Positions 57,506 to 64,000 of a stretch of DNA of 64,000 nt are shown here, one piece after another. The DNA is taken from positions 62,001 through 126,000 of the forward strand of contig CAYVQP010000003.1 of assembly GCA_964452775.1 (NCBI GenBank). The letters run 5' to 3'. Within the stretch, counting starts at the first letter, position 1. Every line of letters starts with the position of its first letter. This DNA is from JACKCB01 sp964452775 (GTDB lineage Bacteria; Chloroflexota; Anaerolineae; Promineifilales; Promineifilaceae). A model generated the notes under the pieces. The model made no database searches, was not told the DNA's origin, and saw nothing but the letters and a program-made list of their open reading frames with translations. Position numbers and translations under genes: made by a program.

Positions 57506-58480
57506 TCAGGGCGGGGATTCTCCGCGAACTGTATTCAGCAGCCGGTACCACTCCTCCCGGCTCAGATCAACTCCGTCAGCCAGACAACTGGCCTGTACTC
57601 GTTCCGGCCTGGTTGTGCCGATAATCGGCTGGATGGGTGCCGGGTGACGCAACAGCCAGGCCAGTAAGACGGCCTCCCGGCTGGTTCCTCTTTCGTGGGC
57701 CATCATAGCCACCAGCTCAGCTGTCTCTCGGATGTGCGCCGGGCTGCCTTCGTCAGGGTTAAACAGCTGCCCGCCGGCAACAGGCGAATAAGCCTGGATG
57801 AGGATGTTGTGTCGCCGGCAATAGTCCAACGTGCCGGTAGACAGCGTGCTGGTTTGCTGCACCCGATTGACCAGAATTCCCTCGGAGATGAGGTGATGGT
57901 GCAGCAGGCTCAAGTCAACCTGATTGATCACCAGCGGCTGGTCCACGTACTGTTGCAACAGGTCAATCTGCCCGGCGCTGAAGTTGCTGACGCCGAAATA
58001 TCGCACCTTGCCGCTGTCGTGCAGTTCACTAAAGGCCCGGGCGACCTCCTCCGGCTCCATCAGCGGGTCAGGCCGGTGCAGGAGCAGGACATCGAGGTAG
58101 TCTACCTCCAGCCGGCGCAGGCTGCCCTCTACAGCGCGGATGATGTGCGCGTAGCTGAAATCGTAGCGGCCTGGCGCTCCCCGCACAGGATCGTTGGCAA
58201 AGCGGATGCCACATTTGGATTGCAGAATGATGTTCTCGCGCATGCCGGGCGTCCGGCGCAGCGCCTGGGCAAAGGCCTGCTCTGACTTGCCGCGCATGTA
58301 TATGTCGGCGTGATCGAAGAGGGTGATGCCGGCCTCGTACGCTGACTGCACCACGGCAACCGCGTTCTCCGTCTCGGTCTGTGTCAGCGGATCATTATTC
58401 CAACTGCCGCCGATATTCATGCAGCCATAAGCGATGCGCGAGGCGGTCAGGTCGGTATGTGGAATCTGATAACTTCGCAT
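57506..58480 (-). CDS. Aldo/keto reductase
   Basis: 324 aa. AKR tetrad: Asp in LFDHADIYMRGKSEQAF, with the Tyr in the same segment (near residues 56-61), Lys in IILQSKCGIRF near residue 89 and His in VLLLHRPDPL near residue 131. NADPH-binding IIGTTRPERVQ near residue 287. It resembles the YdhF subfamily (oxidoreductases of unknown substrate). It is monocistronic, between the GH13 gene and the aminotransferase. Confidence 0.93.
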   Translation of the reverse strand: MRSYQIPHTDLTASRIAYGCMNIGGSWNNDPLTQTETENAVAVVQSAYEAGITLFDHADIYMRGKSEQAFAQALRRTPGMRENIILQSKCGIRFANDPVRGAPGRYDFSYAHIIRAVEGSLRRLEVDYLDVLLLHRPDPLMEPEEVARAFSELHDSGKVRYFGVSNFSAGQIDLLQQYVDQPLVINQVDLSLLHHHLISEGILVNRVQQTSTLSTGTLDYCRRHNILIQAYSPVAGGQLFNPDEGSPAHIRETAELVAMMAHERGTSREAVLLAWLLRHPAPIQPIIGTTRPERVQASCLADGVDLSREEWYRLLNTVRGESPP

Positions 58481-58501
58481 GGTAAATCTCGCTGCGACCA
58501 G

Positions 58502-58535
58502 AGGCGACTGTCACTTCGGAAAGTGACAGTCGCCT
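58502..58535. repeat. AGGTGACTGTCACTT-family hairpin
   Basis: Perfect 15-bp arms AGGCGACTGTCACTT and AAGTGACAGTCGCCT with a CGGA loop, between two minus-strand genes. Confidence 0.75.
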
Positions 58536-58539
58536 GAGA

Positions 58540-60417
58540 CTAGAGGCGTATGATCAGGCCTGACCAGGGAGCAAGCCCGGCGACACGCACGCCGCCGGCA
58601 GTCGCGCTGACCGCACCCTCGCCCCAGAGCAACTCCGGCGCAGCGCTCTCTACCGGCAGCTCCAGATCATCTATTCTTTCCGCACGACAGATGACGACCA
58701 GGATGCGCCGGCGTTCATGGAGCCGCAAATACGCAAAAGCTTCCTCGGCCTGCCAGACTACCTGCCAGGTTCCGTGGCGCAGGGCCGGCAAATCATGGCG
58801 CAATCTGACCAGGGCTATGGTTTGAGCCAGGGTATCCATGTCCCAGCTATCCGGCTCATGCCAGGGGAAGGCGCGCCGGCATTCGGGATCATGGCCGCCG
58901 CTCATCCCGATCTCGTCGCCGTAGTAGATGCTGGGCGCGCCGGGCATGGTCATCTGGAAGAACTGCGCCAGACGCTGCCGGCGGCGATCTTCGCCGGCTT
59001 CGTGCAGGAAACGGGGCGCATCATGGCTGGAGAGCAGGTTTTGCAGTACAGCGTTGACCGCATCCGCGTACATCATCAGCATCTGTGCATAACCATCGAG
59101 GAACTCAGCCGTGCCCATCGCGCTTCGGGCGAAGTACTCCAGGCAGAGATAGCGGAAGTTGTAGTTCATGGTGGCGTCGAAGCGGTCGCCCTGGAGCCAG
59201 AAGCTAGTGTCGCCCCAGACTTCGGCGAGCAGGTAGGCTTCCGGGTTCACTTCTCTCGTAACTCGCCGCAAGTCAATCCAGAAGTCATCCACCACCTGCG
59301 GTACGACGTCCATCCGCCAGCCGTCAATCCGATACTCCTCCAACCAGAAGCGGGCCACATCCATGAAATAGGCGCGGGTTTCCGGGTTCGTCTGTTTGAA
59401 TTGAGGCATGTGGGGAACGTTGTACCAGGCCGCGTAGGTTGGCTCCAGCACCGGCCCGTCATCGTCCTCGCGGATGACGATCGGGATGCCCGTGAACTCC
59501 TGGAAGGCAAGCAGCCGGCGCCTGACCTGTTCCTCTTGTTCGGGCGTGCCCGGTGGGGCCAGGTGCGGGCGGACGTATACCTTGAGCGGGTATTCGTAGA
59601 CCGTAAACCACTCCCAGTAGGGAGAGTCCGGCCCCTTCTCCTTCACGTCGCGGAAGGCAAAGAAGGCCGGCGAACAATGGTTGAACGAGGCGTCGAGGAT
59701 GATGCGCATGTGGCGAGCGTGCAGCCCCTCCACCAGCCGGCGCAACGCCTGGTTCCCGCCAAAGGCCGGATCGACGTGGTAGTAATCTATCGCATCGTAT
59801 TTGTGATTGCTGGGCGAGGTGAAGATCGGGTTCAGATAAAGCGCGTCCACGCCCAGCTTATGCAGGTAGTCGAGTTGCTCAATGATGCCGTAGAGATCGC
59901 CGCCTTGAAAGCGGGCGTGATGAGGGGCCGATCCCCACTCGTCCGTGTCGAGCGGGTTCAACTCCGGCCTGCCGTTGGCAAAGCGCTCCGGGAAAATCTG
60001 GTAGAGGACGGCCCCCTGTACCCAGGCGGGCGTCTCAAAGGCAGCGGCCTGATCCAGGTCCAGCCGGAAATGGAACTCGACCGCCTGGGTGATGCCGCTG
60101 GCCCCCAGGTAGACAACATCGCCATCGCGATGTTGGAGGGCGAAATAGTAGCGCAGCCGGGCCTGAGCCGGGCGCAGTTGAATCTGCCAATATTGAAAGC
60201 GCCGAGTCTGCGCAAAGAGGGACATGGGCTGGGCGCGCCACGATCCGTCATGGAACACCAGCATCGCTTCGGTGAAGAGCGGTTCGGTGAACAGGCGCAG
60301 GTTGACGCTGCCGTCCGGGCGCGGGTCGCACATGGCGCGATTCTGCTGGTCATGCCGGACATCGTATGGAAAGAGCGAACCCAGACGTTCGTAATACCTT
60401 AGATCACTAACTACCAT
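58540..60417 (-). CDS. GH13 alpha-glucosidase/neopullulanase-type glycosidase
   Basis: 625 aa. An N-terminal starch-binding-like domain (residues 1-125) precedes the barrel: region I DALYLNPIFTSPSNHKYD, region II DGWRMDVVPQ with the nucleophile Asp, region III LLAEVWGD with the acid/base Glu and region IV LLSSHDAPRF with the transition-state Asp. This layout suits cyclomaltodextrinase/neopullulanase enzymes that work inside the cell, consistent with the lack of a signal peptide. GGAGG and AAGGA precede the ATG. It breaks down maltodextrins or cyclodextrins. Confidence 0.95.
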   Translation of the reverse strand: MVVSDLRYYERLGSLFPYDVRHDQQNRAMCDPRPDGSVNLRLFTEPLFTEAMLVFHDGSWRAQPMSLFAQTRRFQYWQIQLRPAQARLRYYFALQHRDGDVVYLGASGITQAVEFHFRLDLDQAAAFETPAWVQGAVLYQIFPERFANGRPELNPLDTDEWGSAPHHARFQGGDLYGIIEQLDYLHKLGVDALYLNPIFTSPSNHKYDAIDYYHVDPAFGGNQALRRLVEGLHARHMRIILDASFNHCSPAFFAFRDVKEKGPDSPYWEWFTVYEYPLKVYVRPHLAPPGTPEQEEQVRRRLLAFQEFTGIPIVIREDDDGPVLEPTYAAWYNVPHMPQFKQTNPETRAYFMDVARFWLEEYRIDGWRMDVVPQVVDDFWIDLRRVTREVNPEAYLLAEVWGDTSFWLQGDRFDATMNYNFRYLCLEYFARSAMGTAEFLDGYAQMLMMYADAVNAVLQNLLSSHDAPRFLHEAGEDRRRQRLAQFFQMTMPGAPSIYYGDEIGMSGGHDPECRRAFPWHEPDSWDMDTLAQTIALVRLRHDLPALRHGTWQVVWQAEEAFAYLRLHERRRILVVICRAERIDDLELPVESAAPELLWGEGAVSATAGGVRVAGLAPWSGLIIRL

Positions 60418-60542
60418 TCCTTCAACACCTCCGAGTTCTTGCCTGATTCAGCGATTGGCGACACTGCGTACCTTACCCGTTTTTATCGCCGTGACCAGGG
60501 ATTTCGGTAGATCGGCGCACTTTGCGGCAGTTGAATCTTGGC

Positions 60543-60548
60543 TATAAT
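60543..60548 (+). promoter_or_regulatory. -10 box of the PRC-barrel gene
   Basis: TATAAT, 71 nt before the start codon. A GTCCGGC/GCCGGAC inverted repeat lies in the leader at about 60571-60592. The -35 is weak. Confidence 0.5.
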
Positions 60549-60619
60549 CTGCCCACATTGAGTGTGCGTTTTGTCCGGCTGATCTGGCCGGACTATCAGA
60601 CCTTGCAGGGAGTATAGCG

Positions 60620-61156
60620 ATGCGCAATAGCAAAGATTTGATCGGTAAACCTGTTTACGCCATGGATGAAGGCCGCCTCCTGGGCAACATAAAGGATCTC
60701 TATTTTGACATCGATTTGGATTGGTTGACCGGCATCCACATGGGGACCGAAGGGTTGCTCCGACGTAAGTCGCTGGTGATACCGCGAGAATCGGTCGTTG
60801 TTTTCGGGATTGACGCTATTCTGGTGAAGAGCGCCGAAGCAGTGAGCGATGATAAAGAAGTGGAGGGGGCCGACAAGTGGGTCCGGCTGGACGATCTGCG
60901 CGGTCGAGATGTGGATACGCCGGGCGGCACGAAGGTGGGCGCGGTGGGCGGTGTGACCCTGGATGCGGATGCGCGCATTGTGGGCATTACGCTTTCCAAA
61001 GTGCACGTTGCCGGCCCGATCGCAGAAGAGCGCTATATTGCCCGCTCCGCCATGCTAGACACCGGCAGCGCAGACGGCGCGATGACCGTTGACCTGGCCA
61101 AGGCGGAGCAATCGCAGCAAGTCGCCGAGGCCCCTCCCAAAGAAGAAAACGAGTGA
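60620..61156 (+). CDS. PRC-barrel domain protein
   Basis: 178 aa. Two PRC-barrel-like repeats: residues 1-75 (DLIGKPVYAMDEGRLLGNIKDLYFDIDLDWLTGIHM) and 90-165 (LRGRDVDTPGGTKVGAVGGVTLDADARIVGITL). PRC barrels occur in RimM and photosynthetic reaction-centre H subunits and as stand-alone proteins whose roles are unclear. It lacks the RimM N-domain. The strong -10 suggests good expression. Confidence 0.9.
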   Translation: MRNSKDLIGKPVYAMDEGRLLGNIKDLYFDIDLDWLTGIHMGTEGLLRRKSLVIPRESVVVFGIDAILVKSAEAVSDDKEVEGADKWVRLDDLRGRDVDTPGGTKVGAVGGVTLDADARIVGITLSKVHVAGPIAEERYIARSAMLDTGSADGAMTVDLAKAEQSQQVAEAPPKEENE

Positions 61157-61236
61157 TGCGCTGTCGCCCTGCTTGCGCGTGAGCAATACTACTTAAGCTG
61201 GATTACCCTGTCCGAATCCCACGGAGATGATTTGCC

Positions 61237-62787
61237 ATGTTGAACCTTGCCGTATTGCTTGAAATGAGCGCCCGCCGGGTCCCCGAGCGCACCGCCATCA
61301 AGTTCAACCAGATGGCGCTTTCCTACGCCGCCGTAAACGGAGCCGCCAACCAGGTCGCCAACGGTCTGGCCAAGCTCGGTATTCAGCCGGGCGACAAGGT
61401 GGCCCTGAGCTGCCCGAACCTACCATTCTTCCCGATCGTTTACTTCGGCATCCTCAAAGCCGGGGCCGTGGTCGTGCCGCTAAATGTGCTGCTCAGGCCG
61501 CGCGAGATTGCCTATCACCTGAAAGACTCAGACGCTAAGGCCTACTTCTGCTTTGAGGGCACGGAGCAATTGCCGATGGGACAGATGGGGTACGCCGGCT
61601 TTCAGGAGGCGGGTAGTTGCGAGCACTTCTTCATGATCACCGCCAACCCCGCCGGCCCATCTCCCATTGAGGGGACGCAGACGCTGGGTATGTTGATGTA
61701 CAATCAGCCGCCGCACTTCCCCACCGTGCAGACCAATTCGGACGACACGGCAGTTATCCTCTATACCAGCGGCACAACCGGCCAGGCAAAAGGGGCGGAA
61801 TTGAGCCACCTGAACATGGTGCTGAACGCGCGCCTGGCGGACAACATGTACCAGGTGATTGAACATGACACCCATCTGGTTACGCTGCCGCTCTTCCATT
61901 CCTTTGGACAAAGCGTGCAAATGAACGCCGGCTTCTACGTCGGCGCAACTCTGGTACTACTGCCGCGCTTCGACCCGGATGCGGCATTTGCGGCCATGGA
62001 GCGGGAAAATGTGACCTTTTTTGCCGGCGTGCCCACCATGTATTGGGCGCTGCTCAATTACCCCGGAGCCGGCAACTATGACCTGGTGAAGATTGCCGAC
62101 AACTTGCGTCTGGCCGTCTCCGGCGGTTCAGCCATGCCGGTAGAAGTCTTGCGCGCTTTCGAGGAGAAGTTCCGAGTCAAAATATTGGAAGGATATGGCT
62201 TGTCCGAGACCAGCCCGGTGGCCTCGTTCAACCGGGTGGACCGGCCGAGCAAGCCCGGCTCCGTGGGCCTGCCGGTCTGGGGCGTGGACATCAAGGTAGT
62301 GGACGTGGAGGGCGCGGACGTTCCCCAGGGCGAGTTGGGCGAGATCGTGATCCGCGGCCACAACGTGATGAAGGGCTACTATCGGAAAGCGCCGGAAACT
62401 GCCGAGGCTTTCCGGGGCGGCTGGTTCCACACCGGCGATATCGGCAACTTCGACTCGGACGGCTACCTCTATATCGTTGATCGGGTGAAAGACATGGTCA
62501 TCCGTGGCGGCTTCAATGTCTATCCACGGGAAGTGGAAGAGGTGTTGATGACTCATCCCAAGATCAGCCTGGCGGCCATAGTCGGCATTCCGGATGAGCG
62601 CCAGGGGGAAGAGGTGAAGGCCTTCATCGTGTTAAAGGAAGGAGCTGAAGCGACAACCGATGAAATTATCTCGTGGGCAAAGGAGAATATGGCCGGGTAC
62701 AAATATCCGCGCCTGGTCGAGTTCCGCGACACATTGCCCATGAACGCCACCGGCAAGATTCTCAAACGAGATCTGCGCGCCGGCTAG
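61237..62787 (+). CDS. AMP-forming acyl-CoA synthetase
   Basis: 516 aa. ANL-superfamily motifs: the P-loop VILYTSGTTGQAKGAELSH near residue 172, EGYGLSETSP near residue 320, GWFHTGDIG, and the C-terminal hinge VDRVKDMVIRGGFNVYPREVEEVL with catalytic Lys in NATGKILKRDLR at the end. It activates a fatty or other carboxylic acid to its CoA ester. The acyl-CoA dehydrogenase gene follows, so the two probably begin beta-oxidation of the same acid. Confidence 0.95.
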   Translation: MLNLAVLLEMSARRVPERTAIKFNQMALSYAAVNGAANQVANGLAKLGIQPGDKVALSCPNLPFFPIVYFGILKAGAVVVPLNVLLRPREIAYHLKDSDAKAYFCFEGTEQLPMGQMGYAGFQEAGSCEHFFMITANPAGPSPIEGTQTLGMLMYNQPPHFPTVQTNSDDTAVILYTSGTTGQAKGAELSHLNMVLNARLADNMYQVIEHDTHLVTLPLFHSFGQSVQMNAGFYVGATLVLLPRFDPDAAFAAMERENVTFFAGVPTMYWALLNYPGAGNYDLVKIADNLRLAVSGGSAMPVEVLRAFEEKFRVKILEGYGLSETSPVASFNRVDRPSKPGSVGLPVWGVDIKVVDVEGADVPQGELGEIVIRGHNVMKGYYRKAPETAEAFRGGWFHTGDIGNFDSDGYLYIVDRVKDMVIRGGFNVYPREVEEVLMTHPKISLAAIVGIPDERQGEEVKAFIVLKEGAEATTDEIISWAKENMAGYKYPRLVEFRDTLPMNATGKILKRDLRAG

Positions 62788-62810
62788 CCGGACGGAACTC
62801 CGGCGCTGCA

Positions 62811-62870
62811 CTTTCCCGGAAACTGAATAGCGGGTTCCTCAAGACCACAAGCAGTTGAGTTTCCGGGAAA
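62811..62870. repeat. TTTCCCGGAAACT-family hairpin, long loop
   Basis: Arms CTTTCCCGGAAACT and AGTTTCCGGGAAA with a 33-nt loop that resembles the loop of the 45772 copy. It lies directly before the acyl-CoA dehydrogenase gene. Confidence 0.7.
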
Positions 62871-62883
62871 ACGAGAGGTTATT

Positions 62884-64000
62884 ATGAGCGGCAACCACAC
62901 ATCTAACACCATCAATTTCCAGCTGTCCAAAGAGCAGGAGATGATCAGACAGTTGGCGCGCGAATTTTCGCGGAACGAGATCGCCCCGGCGGCCGAGCAC
63001 TATGATCGCTGCCATGAGTACGCCTGGCCGGTGATCCACAAGGCGCAGGAGTTGGGGCTGACCATGATGAACATTCCCGAGGAATACGGCGGGATGGGGT
63101 TGAGCCTCTTTGAAGAAATACTGGTGACCGAGGAGCTTTCCTGGGGTTGTTCCGGGATGAGCACGGCCATCTCCGTGAACCAGTTGGCTATTCTGCCGAT
63201 ACTCATCGCCGGCAACGAAGCGCAAAAGCAAGAGTACTGCGGGCGGATCGTTGGCGGGCAGATGGCGGCCTATTGCGCAACCGAGCCGGAAGCCGGCTCC
63301 GACCTGGCCGGGATCAAGACCACCGCCCACCAGAATGGCGACCACTATGTGCTGAACGGCAGCAAGACCTTCATCTCCGGCGCGACGGTGGCGGACTTCT
63401 ACACCGTCTTCGCCTACACCGACCCCAGCCAGCGGCGCAACGGGATGAGCTGTTTCATCGTGGACAGAAACTGGGAGGGGGTGAGCGTCGGCAAACCCTT
63501 CGACAAGATGGGCCAGCACGCCTCGGACACGGCGGAGGTGGTCTTTGACAACGTGCGCGTGCCGGCGACGCATCTGCTGGGCAAAGAGGGGTTGGGCTTC
63601 ATGATCGCCATGCAGGTGTTCGATCGCTCGCGGCCGGGAGCTGCCGCCGGAGCAGTGGGGGTGGCCCAGCGCGCTCTCGACGAGTCCATCCGCTACGCGA
63701 AGGAGCGAAGCACTTTCGGCAGGCCGCTGTGGCAACACCAGGTCATCGGGCACATGATCGCTGACATGGCGATGAATGTCGAGGCCGCCCGGCTACTGGT
63801 CTGGAAGTGCGCGACGGATTTCGATGCCGGGATCCGCAACACGACCACTACCGCCTTCGCCAAAGCCTTCGCTGCCGACATGGCGATGAAAGTTACCACG
63901 GACGCGGTTCAGGTTTTCGGCGGTTACGGCTTCATGGCTGAATATCCCGTAGAAAAACTCATGCGCGACGTGAAGATCTTCCAGATATATGAGGGCACCA
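62884..64000 (+). CDS. Acyl-CoA dehydrogenase (3' end outside the window)
   Basis: Partial, 372 residues visible of about 385. The family signatures are present: YCATEPEAGSDLAGIKTTA near residue 136, the FAD-binding segment FISGATVADFYTVFAYTD, DRSRPGAAAGAVGVAQRALDESIRYAKERSTFGRPL near 245-275 and QVFGGYGFMAEYPVEKLMRDVKIFQIYEG, which holds the catalytic base Glu. It introduces the alpha-beta double bond in acyl-CoA esters and pairs with the synthetase upstream. The frame is open to the window end. Confidence 0.93.
   Translation, partial: MSGNHTSNTINFQLSKEQEMIRQLAREFSRNEIAPAAEHYDRCHEYAWPVIHKAQELGLTMMNIPEEYGGMGLSLFEEILVTEELSWGCSGMSTAISVNQLAILPILIAGNEAQKQEYCGRIVGGQMAAYCATEPEAGSDLAGIKTTAHQNGDHYVLNGSKTFISGATVADFYTVFAYTDPSQRRNGMSCFIVDRNWEGVSVGKPFDKMGQHASDTAEVVFDNVRVPATHLLGKEGLGFMIAMQVFDRSRPGAAAGAVGVAQRALDESIRYAKERSTFGRPLWQHQVIGHMIADMAMNVEAARLLVWKCATDFDAGIRNTTTTAFAKAFAADMAMKVTTDAVQVFGGYGFMAEYPVEKLMRDVKIFQIYEGT

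Noticed and set aside
58717..60402. 561-aa plus-strand open frame
   Set aside because: Antisense to the GH13 gene, which has all four catalytic regions; this frame has none.

Overview
The window is GC-rich bacterial chromosome, densely coding, with short intergenic gaps full of small hairpin repeats. Gene content (XRE-NB-ARC regulators, Pro/Thr-rich anchored protein, F420-type enzymes, a RarA fused to a methyltransferase-like domain, UbiB kinase, CHAD protein) and leaderless-type promoters suggest a Chloroflexota (Anaerolineae-like) genome. That placement is inference; there is no rRNA here to confirm it.

Region 1 (86-10141, minus strand) is one long operon behind a strong promoter at 10209-10237. 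It encodes a CoxM-type FAD subunit and a [2Fe-2S] subunit of a molybdenum hydroxylase, an amidase, a small-molecule kinase-like protein, FdrA, a 69-aa protein, a DUF1116 protein, a MOSC protein, a cyclase-family hydrolase and an S9 peptidase. FdrA plus DUF1116 are homologues of two subunits of the E. coli oxamate carbamoyltransferase (AllFGH).

Region 2 (10344-15105) is housekeeping and regulatory: an FtsB/DivIC-like protein, an NrtR-like Nudix protein, a DtxR-family regulator, tRNA-Cys/Gly/Phe on the minus strand, a selenocysteine tRNA (selC) on the plus strand, a YhhQ-type transporter and a GntR regulator.

Region 3 (15415-42491) is a large plus-strand catabolic island. It carries three further molybdenum hydroxylase systems with different domain architectures, carbamate kinase, two carbamoyltransferase-family enzymes, two fold-type II PLP enzymes, an F420/NADPH oxidoreductase-like protein, SsnA, an 8-oxoguanine deaminase-like amidohydrolase, XdhC, an LLM oxidoreductase, a dihydropyrimidinase-like enzyme and a SerA-like dehydrogenase. 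It resembles the E. coli ygeW-ssnA-xdhD purine/selenium region. With Region 1 it probably oxidises purines or other N-heterocycles, opens the rings and recovers ATP from carbamoyl phosphate. One Mo subunit keeps a fused [2Fe-2S] domain that has lost all eight cysteine ligands.

Region 4 (42525-64000) holds nth, a RarA fusion, a two-gene P-loop NTPase operon whose first protein starts with an effector-associated-like domain (possible conflict or signalling system), tRNA-Glu, a UbiB kinase, lspA, a CHAD protein, a cytochrome c lipoprotein, homoserine dehydrogenase, an aminotransferase V, an aldo/keto reductase, a GH13 enzyme, a PRC-barrel protein, an AMP-forming acyl-CoA synthetase and an acyl-CoA dehydrogenase cut by the window edge. 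Between the aminotransferase and the Pro/Thr-rich protein lies a roughly 165-nt transcription unit with its own promoter, perfect Shine-Dalgarno, 18-codon ORF, a hairpin showing an anti-Shine-Dalgarno sequence, and a terminator. It is the best candidate here for an undescribed element.

Four families of intergenic inverted repeats recur. One includes the Shine-Dalgarno sequence of the gene that follows.
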